NCBI RefSeq assembly: GCF_020509005.1
Contig: NC_063018.1
Span: 4,588,001 to 4,652,000, forward strand
Direction: 5' to 3'
Length of the DNA stretch: 64,000 nucleotides
Origin: Fulvia fulva
Taxonomy: Eukaryota > Ascomycota > Dothideomycetes > Mycosphaerellales > Mycosphaerellaceae
The notes under the pieces are model-generated. The model saw only the letters and a program-made list of their open reading frames with translations. It did no database searches and was not told the origin of the DNA. Made by a program: the position numbers and the translations under genes. Below, piece by piece: positions 12,801 through 23,005 of this stretch; within the stretch, counting starts at the first letter, position 1, and the number at the start of each line of letters is the position of its first letter.

Positions 12801-14039
12801 CCTACCCCTAGGAGTTAAAGCACCTCTAAGTATAGTGTTCAAGGTCCTACGAAGCCTTTATAGGCTTAAACAAGCAGCTAGAGACTAGAATAAGCTCTGT
12901 GTTACGAAGCTAGAGAAGATTAGATTTACCTAGTCCTAGGTAGATCTATACCTACTTATCTATACGGATAGAGACCTTATAGTCCTTACCTATGTAGATG
13001 ACATACCTATTATAGCTCCGAAGCTATTAGATGTTTAGTAGTTTAAGGCTAAGCTTAGAAAAGTGTTTAAGATTAAAGATCTTAGTAAACCTACGAAGAT
13101 CCTTAGAATAAGGATTATAAGAGACAGGTCCTAAGGCACTTTAAAGCTTAATTAAGTACACTATATCCACGCTAACTTAGCCAAGATGAGCATAGCTAGA
13201 GAGAAGGCTACGCCAACCTACTTACCTATAGAGAGCTACGAGCATTTAGTGCCTACGGCACCTATAGATAAGAGGTGCAACAAACAGGTTTACTAGAGCT
13301 ATAATAGTACCTAGATGTGGCTAATAACAATGACAAGGCCAGACTTAGCATTCCCCCTTAGAAGAATTAGCTTATTTGTTGCTGATTCCTCGTAGTAGTA
13401 TATAAAGGCTTTAAAGAAGCTCTCCTAATACCTACGGTCGTACCTAGACCTAGCTCTTATATATAGAAAGGGAGGGGGCAATCTCTAGGGATACTCGGAC
13501 TCTAACTACGCTATAGACAAAGTGGATAGAGTCTTAATTCTAGGATACGTATAGTGCCTTTATAGAACACCTATGTCCTAGATAAGTAGGAAGCAGAAGT
13601 CTATTACAACATTAATAATAGAAGCTGAGTTTATAGCTATAAATGTAGCCGTAAAGTAGTCACAATTTCTTGCTGCTGTCCTTAGGGAAATGGGGTGCCT
13701 AGAACTGGTAGGAAAGAGCTCTTTCTAGCCGAGTGTAAGGGCAAGTAAGGGTATAGTTAACGAGCTAAGGCTAGTTAAGCTTATAGGTAACAACTAAGCC
13801 GCTTTGACACTTGTTAAAGATGCCTATATAAATGAAAGGTCAAAGTATATTAATGTTATTTATAACTATATTAGACATCTCTAGTAGTAGAAGAAGATTA
13901 TAGTAGACTACTACTATATAAAGGACATAGCTACTAATAGGTTAATAAAGCTCCTTAATAGCTAGTAGTGCCAAAACTTTATAAGGTAGCTCTAGCTTAC
14001 GTAAAGGGATTGTAGGAGACTATATAGCCTAAGTAGGAG
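9846..14039 (+). pseudogene. Copia C1 gag-pol, RIP-inactivated, 5' truncated
   Basis: This is a degraded Ty1/copia polyprotein gene that aligns by eye with Cop-B and C3. In order: partial gag with zinc knuckle (about 10155-10200); protease region at about 10530 where the D-S-G box reads N-S-Y; GAG-pre-integrase (about 10960-11100); integrase core (from about 11140); a linker (about 11860-12350); RT with the preserved box YVDDIPIIAP at about 12991; RNase H (from about 13490); and the 3' end near 13990. Stops, mostly TAG, are scattered throughout. Compared with Cop-B nearly every CpA and TpG context has changed to TpA, although some CAA and CAC survive. The first about 900 bp of the element (LTR, leader, gag N-terminus) are missing: the copy starts abruptly at the G0 LTR. 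Confidence 0.85.
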
Positions 14040-14273
14040 TGTTAAGAACATATAGGCCGTAGGACAAGTATATAGGTGTAGGTATATTATATAACTAGAT
14101 CACGTAACTAGGGTTTACTAGCCTATAGGCTAGCAAACATCCGGACACCTAGTATCTACCTACACTAATACTAGCGATACTGTATATAGATATACGCTAT
14201 TCTTTTAGGTCCTTCTTCGTCTTTTATATAATCCGCCGTCTTCTACTACTACGTAACTCGTACCTATTTAATA
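14040..14273 (+). repeat. 3' LTR of copia C1
   Basis: Begins TGTTAAGAACATATAGG and ends TATTTAATA (ancestral TGTTTAACA). It matches the C3 5' LTR (54662-54901) and the C2 3' LTR (46172-46391). The C1 5' LTR is absent. Confidence 0.85.
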
Positions 14274-16239
14274 ATTACTACTACTAGCTCTAGCTCTCTA
14301 GTATTTAGGTCTATACCGAAGATTAGCGTATAATCTTCTAAACATCCTAAGAGTATACTTACTAGTCATACTAATACAACTGCTCGGGGTGTACTATACG
14401 ACTAGTTAGCTCGATCGCGCGAAGTTAATTAATAGTCTCTTTAATATATAGGGTAGCCGTTACTTTCCCTAATAGAACTAATACTTCCCGCCGGTATAGT
14501 ATAGGAGTTATCCGAGTACAATTTAATAAAGCAGTTGTTGTTAGTAAAACTATTACTACTAGTAATAAGGATAGATATCGTCGGGGCACTAACTATACTA
14601 AGAGGGTAGCAATCGTAGCTACGTAAAAGTGAGCTACCTCCTAGGTATATATTGTTCCTTAGTAGCTATACTTACGTAGATAGGAATATACCTGTCTTGT
14701 CGTAGACCGTATACGCTTCGCTTCTATAGCTATAGTCGCTAGAACTTACGAAGCTTTAAACGGTGAGCTGAGCCTTAGAGTTAAGAGCCTCGATAGTAGC
14801 GGATAGGACGCTAATTGCGTACTCGAGAAGTGCTAATAGGCTCTAGTATTTTATGATTGCGAGCGATTGCTTAAGATTAAGTAAATAGAGTATAGGGCGA
14901 AGGGAGCTAACTACTTATATCGCTACGCGGGAGAATACGTTTATATCTATTATAGGTATAGACCGGTATTTTCGATCCGTATAGTTCTGAGCTAAGATGT
15001 ACTCTAATCCTTCTATTTACGATCGTGGTCTAAAGATAATACTACTAAACCCTTTGTCTCGGAGCTAGCCCTCCGATATACTACTATCTCTTACGTAGTA
15101 CGTTATCTAATCTCGACCGCGTACTTATATTAGCGTAGTATAAAGTTCGTATTACTATCCTATAGTAGTATAGAAGTTCGTTAACTATAGATTATCGCTT
15201 ATACTAGCTCTTACTAAGTCTATATACTAACGTCTAGAAAAGGATCTTAATACTAGTCCTTACTCGGACTCTAGCTAACGCCGGGAGCGTATATATCCGT
15301 AGCCTTTGTATAGTCCGAAGCTAATGTTATAGAAAGCTAGTGATACGTTATACTCGTTACTTAACTTTACCGCCGACATATATTCGCTATAAGACTCATA
15401 CGAAGTCGTAGGGATTATTCCTATTAATACGAGTTATAAGTCTCCGTTAGGATAGCGCCTCCTACTAGTAACCGCTACTATAGCCTACTATTATTAGATC
15501 TAACTAAGCTCGGGTTTTCACTTATAGCACGGGCTTGAACCTCTCTCGAACCTCTATAGCTAGCTTAGTAATCTAGTAGGTACTACGCTAACGTAGCTAT
15601 AGAAGTTCCGTAGGCGGTACGCCGTTACGACGTCTACGCCTAGGCCGTAAAGGCTAATAATCGTACCGAAGCTAATAAAGGGGCCCTATTACTACCGATT
15701 GCGCTAATTATAATAGCTAGGTAAACGCCTACTAGCGGCACGGTTAAGTCTATAATCTAACGTTAGTTAGTACTAGTAGGAAAAGGCATATAAGCGGACG
15801 GGACTATTTACTAATACGTAATTATATAGCTTCTATAACGCGGAACCGCTACTTAGAGGCCACTTTGTAGCTATAATGCTATACGAGTGCTGCTTATAGG
15901 TCCTTCTACGTGCTACGCGAGATGTTGCCTATAAGTATATTTATAGCTTAAATATCGTATACTTACTAGTCGGATACCCTATTAGTAGCTTATTCATTTA
16001 TATAGTTAAAGCCTTCTCTATAGCCGTTACGCTAGCCTAGTATACCCGAAAGCTTCCTTCTATAGGCATATAAAGCCTTAGCGTTATCTTGGTCTCTTAA
16101 CTATCCTTTCTTACTATAAGACTACTAAGGAATAGTAAATAACGGCCTCTAAAGCCTTTATATAAAAGTAACTTATACTCTTAGTCTACGTATAGCTTTA
16201 CGTCTACTTATAGTGTTACGAGGCTATAGTAGGCGAGTA
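14274..16239. other. Unassigned RIP-mutated sequence
   Basis: About 2 kb of TpA-rich, CpG-containing sequence without any long open frame. I could not match it to the other elements in the window. It may be further LTR or flanking remains belonging with G4, or an old element whose relatives lie elsewhere. Confidence 0.5.
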
Positions 16240-16413
16240 TAGTAGTAGTTTATTAATAAAGTCGATAGCTAAAGAGAGAAGGTAGTTCTAAGAGAGAGAG
16301 GGCTTCTTAAGGGAAGCCGAGGTCGCGCTCGGGCCGAGCTAAGTCATTGACGTCACGTGATTTTGAGTCACGTGACCCGATCCGAATTCTCTACTTACGG
16401 AGCTACCGTAACA
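16240..16413 (-). repeat. 3' LTR of chromovirus G4 (outer edge not defined)
   Basis: On the minus strand a polypurine tract (TAAGGGGGGGTAG, 16426-16414) is followed by TGTTACGGTAGCTCCG, a standard PPT/LTR junction. The inner edge at 16413 is firm, but the outer edge is not. Unlike its surroundings it keeps several CpA sites. It contains TGACGTCA (16348-16355) and two copies of TCACGTGA (16353-16360 and 16368-16375). Confidence 0.6.
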
Positions 16414-16707
16414 CTACCCCCCCTTAAGACACGTTTGTCTTAAAGCGTATATCCTTAAACCTTTCTTAATACGTATATAAAGGCTTTATTATCCTCTATA
16501 TCTATCGTGTCCTCTAGTAGCTTAACTATATAAGCTTATATTATTAAATCTAGTCCTTCGCGGTTAGCGCCGTTAGCCTATCTCTTACTATAGCTAATAT
16601 AGCCGTTACGAGCGTATAAAGGTATAGCCGAGCTAGTATTCTTACTTAGATAATCACTAGAAGTAGTTACTAGTATAACCCTCCTATTATAGCCTATAGT
16701 AATATTA
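16414..16707 (-). pseudogene. Extreme 3' end of G4 pol, separated from the rest by an inversion
   Basis: The minus-strand frame entering at 16707 is open except for a few TAA/TAG codons and ends in a Gly-rich run into the polypurine tract, as many gypsy pol frames do. It continues in frame from the chromodomain-bearing fragment at 46864-47545 if the intervening segment is re-inverted and gypsy G3/G2 plus one copy of the 5-base duplication are removed. On its own it would not be recognisable. Confidence 0.6.
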
Positions 16708-16768
16708 TATTAGGGCGAGAGCCTAGCCTATAAGATATAAGAGTAAAAGCGAGAATATAGGTATAAAG
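16708..16768 (-). repeat. G3 3' LTR, distal part
   Basis: Reverse complement of the 3' end of the G1 LTR. tattagggcgagag corresponds to TGTCAGGGCGAGAG with two RIP-type changes. It is cut by Cop-A at 16769. Confidence 0.9.
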
Positions 16769-17003
16769 TGTTAAGATGTAGCATCTCAAAGGGAGTCAAC
16801 AATCAGGAAGTGATCTGGCAGCCTGAGGCATTCACAATGACTCAGCTTGTAGGGAGATACCTTCTCTCCCCTTTAGCTTAGATAGACATCCAACACAATC
16901 AACATATTGGTTCCTGATATATTGCTGCATGCTCGTGCTATTAGTCAGTTGAAGATTGATCTCTTACTCCACTCCGCTGCCACCTACCCGTACCTGTTTA
17001 ACA
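16769..17003 (+). repeat. Cop-A 5' LTR
   Basis: 235 bp, TGTTAAGATGTAGCATC ... CCTGTTTAACA, with the terminal TG...CA dinucleotides of LTR elements. Confidence 0.97.
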
Positions 17004-17021
17004 GGTTATGAGCCCGGGTTT
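17004..17021 (+). promoter_or_regulatory. Primer-binding site, half-tRNA (initiator Met) type
   Basis: ggttatgagcccgggttt-like sequence lies immediately after the LTR. Its complement (AACCCGGGCTCATAACC) contains the CAT anticodon flanked by stem bases and resembles the anticodon arm of an initiator tRNA, not a tRNA 3' end. Priming from an internal tRNA fragment is known for Drosophila copia. The same site follows the Cop-B and C3 LTRs. Confidence 0.65.
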
Positions 17022-17451
17022 ATGCAGGAATAAGAGCAACCTATATCAGTACAGGTTACTTGTATCCCTTGCTATCGTAGCAGAAAACATCTGGGAATCA
17101 GAAGTCTACCCCGTCTATCCTATCAAGGAGCTTAGTTCGATACTAAGTGATAGGTAACCCAGACAAGGACTCTGTGCGGCTTACTCAAAGCCAATACCTT
17201 GAAGATACTCTGTAGGCAGAACTGCATCGAGATACTATCAAGAAGGACTTCAAGTAAGTCATTTGAAGCTCTGCTAGGAGAGACAGACCTGTGTCCTAGC
17301 CCCGAGACCTCACACCGCTCCTTCTTTACTTTACCAAGCAGGCCTTGGTATCCACACCTACGAACTTTCCCATTCTACACCAGAAGCCTCAGCAGGATCT
17401 GAGCCACCACCTTGGAACATACACACCTTGTTTCATTACATCCAATTTATT

Positions 17452-20400
17452 ATGGATTCATACCAAGAGAAGACAGAGGAGAAGGGAGGCAAAATCCCAA
17501 TTCTTGGGAGGGACAATTGGAAGAGATGGTTCAACCTTCAGAGATACAAGATGGAGAGCCAATCAGCATTCTTTGCAATTGATGACCTAATGGAAGTGTC
17601 TTTTGACAACATCAAGGGCAAGACTCTGAAACTCCAAGAAGAGGCTACAACCAAAGAGATCCTCAATACGCCAACATGGACAAGACACAATGCAGTATGC
17701 AACTTCAGTATCCTTAGTAGGATCACAGAAGAAGATGAATTTGAGCTTGAGGGCTCATGTGAATCTGGAAGAGCTGCTGAGAAGTGGGTGTATCTCTGGA
17801 ACAAGTATAGCCAGGTGCTACCAACCCATGCACATGAGCTCATAAAGCAATTTGTGACCTTTGAGATGAGTGAAGAGTTCACCATCAGATCTGCATGGAC
17901 ACACCTGGTTTCTCTTGGAAAAAGGATTGCTGATGTTGACCCAGAGGGTCAGCATTACAGGAAAGCTGATGTGAGGATGACCCAGCTCTTAAGCTCACTG
18001 CCACCTGACTACCATGTAGCCAGGGATACTATCATGGCTCAGCCAAAGATGGATCATGAAAGGACCTTAAAGATCCTTGAAGCTCAAGAAGCCAGGTTGG
18101 ATCCCTCTAAGGCTGAGTATGGCATAGCAGCCACCTAGGTCAAGCCCTCAGGTCTAGCAAGACCACTCTCCTGCCTTCTCTGTGAGAAGGATCATCTGAT
18201 CAAGGACTGCCCTAGTTTGCCTGAGGCAAGAAAGGTCCTTAGATCTCATTCCCAACCACCATCTTCCCAGAATACAACACATGTCAAGAAGAAGAGAACT
18301 CCACCACCCACTTCAAGGAGGACACCAAGAGAGAAGTCCTCTATGGAAGAACTTAAGAAAATGGTGAAGAAACTCAGCTCTGACATGCTGTCACTCCAGA
18401 AGAACCAGGCCCAGTCTTATACCTCTAAAGCAAAGAAGACTGGAAAAGGTTTCTCCGCCCAAGAGTCACCATGCAGCTCATCCCCAGAGACAATGTCTGA
18501 TGATGATGAGTATGATGAAGTGGCTCACTCAACTGCAGAAGTCCAAGGCAAGTTCCCCTCGTCAGAGTGGTTACTTAACTCCTGTGCTTCATCCCATATG
18601 ACTGACCAAAGCTGCCTCTTTAGATCTATGACTCCCTTGACAAGGAAGAAATGGATCAAAGTGGGAGGTGGGTTTTTATTGGCCACTCATATTGGGAATG
18701 CAGAGATGAGTGGGAGAGCTGGCAGAAAAGTTGTTTTGGAAGATGTCCTGCTTGTACCCAAGCTAGGAGTGAACCTGGTTTCATGGAACCAGTTTAGCAA
18801 GCAGTTTGGTGTGCAACCTCCATCATTTTCTCTTGTTTCCCCCTCTGGTAAGACTGTTGTCCAGACAAAGCTCCTTGGGGGGGTTCCATTCATTGATGAG
18901 ATTTCTCCTCTCCTACAAGAACGGGCACATTACTCATCATGTGCACCACCAATGGAGAATGCCTTTGTGACTGCTCAATCAGAGACCGACCTGAAGCAGT
19001 GGGAGCTTTGGCATAGAAGATTTGCACACTTTGGGAAGAATTTGCTCCAGAATCTTCACAAGGTAACAGACTTGAAAGAACCCATTCCTATCCCTAAGGA
19101 TGGCTTTCACCAGTGCAGAGTATGCTCAATAGCAAAGATGAAGAAGTACAAAGGCAAAGTTACAGAGAGAAGACCTGAAAGACTTGCCCTTGTATCTATT
19201 GACATATGTGGCCCACTACCAATCTCAAGACTAGGATTCAAATACTGGCTTGAGATTGTTGACAACTTCTCTAGGAAGAAGTGGACCTTTCCTTTTAGGA
19301 AAAGAGAAGATGCTCCAGTTGCTCTCCAGAACTGGAAGATCAAAGCAGAGAGGAAATCATCAGCGCAGCTGAAAGCAGTAAGACTTGACAATGCAAAAGA
19401 ACTTATTGCATTAGTGAAGCAGTGGGAGAAGGATTTGGGGATTGGGCTCGAGCCGACTGAGGCATACAACTCTCTACAGAATGGACCAGTTGAGAGGTCA
19501 ATACAAACCTCAGAGGACTCTATAAGGGCAATGCTTGAAGAGGCTAAAATGCCGGTTGAATTTTGGCCTGAAGCACTAGAGGCCCAAACTTATATGAGGA
19601 ACAAACTGCCAAATGGCCCAGATTACGATGGGTTCAAGGTTTCACCAGATGAGGCTTTTGATGGTATCAAACCGACCATCAACCATTTGAAAGTTTGGGG
19701 ATGCAAAGCTGTTGTCTATATGGACACAAGATCCCAACCTCAATGGGCAAGAAGTGACAAGCTAATGAATAGGGGTAAAGAAGCAGTGTTTATTGGGTAT
19801 GTTGAAAACACAGCTAAAGCCTGGCTCTTTTGGGAACCAGACATGAGAGCTGTTAAACAACACACACATGCAGACTTCTTTGAGGACCAGCCTGGAGGTG
19901 ATATGGGTCTCAATGTTCCAACATTGAATCTACCAAGCAGTGCACCAGCTAGGAAGCCCTTAGGAAGGCCGAGGAAGAACGTATCCTTAGGACAATCTAC
20001 CTACCATTCAGGCGTCCATCAGAGCCCCCCCGAAATAGATCAGCCAATTGAGAGCCCTAAAGTCGCTCAGCCGAGAAAGCTGTTTGTGCAACTTCCCCAG
20101 CCTCCGGAGAACGTAGGGGAATTTCAGAAAATCGATCAGCCAATTGAGAGAAGCTCCCTAGATCCCCAGGAAATAGACGTTACCAGGTCACAAGTGACGG
20201 TCCCTAAATCATCCCTTGGAAAGAGAAAGGCTGACTATGATGTTGAGGGCTATGACATGAAACAGAAAGCCCCAAGATCCATGGTCCCTAAGCCCGAACT
20301 AACCACTGAAGTGGGAGAAGCAATGGACCTCTCAGAGAACCTTGCTGCTTTTCACCAAGCTTTCTTTGCAGCCATGCAATCAGTGGACAGTTCAATACCA

Positions 20401-22082
20401 TGGGATAGCGAATTCCTGGAAGAAGTTGAGGAAATGGCCTTTGCAGCAACTGTAGAAGCCATTGCATACAAGCAAGAGGTCCCAATTCCAAAATCCTACA
20501 AGTTGCTGTGAATGACAAGAAATGGGGACATCTTTGGAAGGAAGCAATCCAAAAGGAACTAGATGCTCTACAGAGTAACAACACCTGGGAAAATTCTGTT
20601 CCACCAAAAGGAGCAAATCTGGTTACATCAAGATGGGTCTTTGATATTAAGAGAAGCATTAGTGGAGCTATTGAAAAGTTCAAGGCTAGACTAGTTGCAA
20701 GGGGCTTCTCACAGAAGTTTGGTGTTGACTTTATGGAGACATTTGCACCTACAGTAAGACAGGACACCCTTAGGGTGTTTATGGCTATTGTGTGTAAGAA
20801 GGATCTTCATCTTCACCAAGTGGATGTGAACAATGCATTCACAGAAAGCACCCTCCATGAAGACATCTTCATGTTACCACCACCAGGAGTTGAGCTTCCA
20901 CCAAACATGGTGTTCAAAATCCTCAAAAGCTTGTATGGACTTAAGCAAGCAGCTAGAGATTGGAATCAACTCTGTGTGTCAAAGCTCAGAGAGATTGGAT
21001 TCACACAGTCAGAAGTGGATCCATGCCTACTTATCCATAAGAAGAGGGAGATCATAATCCTTATACATGTGGATGACATTCCAATTGCTGCACCAAAGTT
21101 GACAGATGTTCTCTGGTTCAAAAGAGAACTTGGCAAGATCTTCAAGATCAAAGATCTAGGTGAACCTGAAAAGATCCTTGGCATGAGAGTCACAAGGGAC
21201 AGGAAGAGAGGAATCCTGAAACTTGACCAAGGACACTTTGTTAGGGACAGCCTAGCCAAGATGGGAATGAACCATGAGAAGGCAGCACCTACACACTCAC
21301 CCATGGACAGCTATGAGGCCCTCAAACCTTCAAGCCACATGGATGAGAGGTGTGACAAGGCAGAGTACCAGAGTATTAATGGTACTTGGATGTGGCCAGC
21401 AACAATCACAAGGCCAGACATTGCTTTTGCCCTAGGAAGGATGAGCTCATTTGTGAGTGACCCATCCACCTACCACATGAAGGCTTTGAAGAAGATCACT
21501 AGGTACCTAAGATCATACCCTGATCTAGGACTTCAGTTCTCAAAGTCTGGAAAAGGACACCTTATTGGATACTGTGATTCTGATTATGCAATGGACAAAG
21601 CAGACAGAGTCTCAATCCTTGGGTATGTCTTCTTCCTCTGTGGGGCACCAGTTTCTTGGATGAGCAAGAAGCAAAAGTCTGTAGCAACATCCACAATGGA
21701 GGCTGAATACATGGCTATGAATGCATGTGCGAAGCAGTCCCAATTCCTAGCTTCACTGCTGAGGGAAATGGATTGTCCAGAGTTAGTGGGAGACTGTTCC
21801 CATCAACCAAGAATCACTGGAAACCAGGAGACTGTATCAAATTTGAGACCAGTCCAATTAAGAGGTGACAATCAAGCTGCCCTCACCCTAGTGAAAGATG
21901 CACATGTTCATGACAAGTCGAAGCACATTGACATTGCCTATAACGCTGTTAGGAAACTTTGGTGGAGGAGGCTTATTGCTGTTGAGTACACCCCAACCTC
22001 TGAGATGGTTGCAGACGGGTTTACAAAACCAAAGACTGGTCCACACTTCCAGAGGTTTGTAAGCCAGCTGAACCTGTCATAA
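17452..22082 (+). pseudogene. Cop-A gag-pol polyprotein with one stop and one frameshift
   Basis: A single reading frame from ATG 17452 to TAA 22080-22082, interrupted by TAG at 18136-18138 and by a one-base deletion near 20503. Gag: N-terminal region, then a zinc knuckle C-x2-C-x3-H-x4-C (CLLCEKDHLIKDC) just after the stop. Protease box at about 18577 reads NSCASSHM, where copia elements have DSGA; Asp to Asn removes the catalytic residue. GAG-pre-integrase zinc site (WHRRFAHFG ... CRVC) at about 19005-19130. Integrase core: Asp in SIDICGP, Asp in RLDNAKE, Glu in GPVERSIQT (about 19195-19500). RT: 20590-21300 with LIHVDD at 21061-21075, where relatives have YVDD. RNase H: from about 21570 (YCDSDYA) to the C-terminus. 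The start was chosen as the first ATG giving the GRDNW motif context. Stop, frameshift and altered protease suggest it is not functional on its own. Confidence 0.93.
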
Positions 22083-22138
22083 AAAGGTCCAAGTACTATT
22101 GACAGGAAGTGAGCAGACTGTAACCTCCCATACGAGAT

Positions 22139-22147
22139 GAGTGGGAG
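22139..22147 (+). promoter_or_regulatory. Cop-A polypurine tract
   Basis: gagtgggag immediately before the 3' LTR. An identical gagtgggag precedes the Cop-B 3' LTR. It is the expected site for plus-strand priming. Confidence 0.75.
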
Positions 22148-22382
22148 TGTTAAGATGTAGCATCTCAAAGGGAGTCAACAATCAGGAAGTGATCTGGCAG
22201 CCTGAGGCATTCACAATGACTCAGCTTGTAGGGAGATACCTTCTCTCCCCTTTAGCTTAGATAGACATCCAACACAATCAACATATTGGTTCCTGATATA
22301 TTGCTGCATGCTCGTGCTATTAGTCAGTTGAAGATTGATCTCTTACTCCACTCCGCTGCCATCCACCCGTACCTGTTCAACA
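22148..22382 (+). repeat. Cop-A 3' LTR
   Basis: Matches 16769-17003 except for three C/T differences near the end (catccaccc and CCTGTTCAACA). Confidence 0.97.
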
Positions 22383-23005
22383 TAAAGTATAGATATAAAG
22401 GGTATAGTATAATTACTATATAAACGAAAGACAAAGAAAGTAAGAGAGGCCTAGGGAAGGCTAGATACTTATACGCGACCCTCGCAAGTACGTGTCCCCG
22501 TATTAATAGCGCTAATTCGTACAAAGCCGCGCTTAGTAGCTTTGCTCAAAACCTTAGTCTAACCTGCCCTACGTTCCGAGTCTTCTACGTGCTTTTTCTA
22601 GGGTCTAGCGTAGTTGCGGGTACTCGCGGGAGTACCGTAAGTTATATAGTTACGAGCCGAAGTAAATCTATTAAGGGTTAGTAGAGTAGTGAATTTAGAG
22701 GGCTAGGTCCCGTAGTAAATATTACGGGGTATATGATTCTTAGCGCTTATATAGATAGATAGATTATTCATTCGCCTGTTTTAGTGCCCTTTGGCCTATA
22801 TAGGTCTCTCGCTATTTAGGTCTATTTATGTAGGTAGGAAACCTAATTAGCGGATAAAAACCTTCTCGTCTTTGCCCTCCTCGTTCTTTCCTATCTTGTC
22901 CTAGCGCTTATATACTAAGCTAGACTTTCACTTCTTAACGACTTCTAAGTACTCTAAGGCTCTTCTATCCCTACCTTCTATATACTCTATAGGGAGACTA
23001 TAATA
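22383..23005 (-). repeat. G3 3' LTR, proximal part
   Basis: Continuation of 16708-16768. It ends gactataata (ancestral GACTATGACA) at 23005, next to the element's polypurine tract (reverse complement of gtagctcccccgaa). Without the LINE scrap and the duplications the LTR is about 518 bp, matching the 519-520 bp of other copies. Confidence 0.9.
22754..22901 (-). mobile_element. 5'-truncated copy of the Tad-like LINE (3' end only)
   Basis: 148 bp that match the 3' end of the LINE at 56593-56740: a (TATC)n tail on the minus strand, then the aatga...caggcg / ctatataggtc blocks. It is flanked by a perfect 13-bp target duplication, tagcgcttatata (22741-22753 and 22902-22914), within the G3 LTR. 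Severe 5' truncation and long duplications are typical of target-primed reverse transcription. It has been RIP-mutated since. Confidence 0.88.

Larger units (their letters stand above)
16769..22382 (+). mobile_element. Ty1/copia retrotransposon Cop-A, young, nearly intact
   Basis: Complete element of 5614 bp: LTR 16769-17003, primer-binding site, one long gag-pol frame, polypurine tract, LTR 22148-22382. It is flanked by a perfect 5-bp target duplication, taaag (16764-16768 and 22383-22387), inside the 3' LTR of G3. The two 235-bp LTRs differ by eye only at three C/T positions near their 3' ends (about 16982-16985 and 17000 versus their counterparts), so insertion is recent. CpA content is normal, in sharp contrast to the host LTR. 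Confidence 0.97.

Noticed and set aside
14274..16239. A novel gene system in the unassigned stretch
   Set aside because: No frame, motif or repeat structure could be supported; RIP mutation prevents a claim without relatives.
20501..20512. Programmed frameshift between the two parts of Cop-A pol
   Set aside because: The break lies between linker and RT, where the relatives (Cop-B, C3) have one continuous frame. No slippery site is seen, so a one-base deletion is simpler.
20288..20767. Minus-strand frames inside Cop-A and Cop-B pol (for example 20288-20767, 19107-19469, 44082-44453)
   Set aside because: Antisense to the conserved integrase and RT motifs; composition follows from the coding strand.
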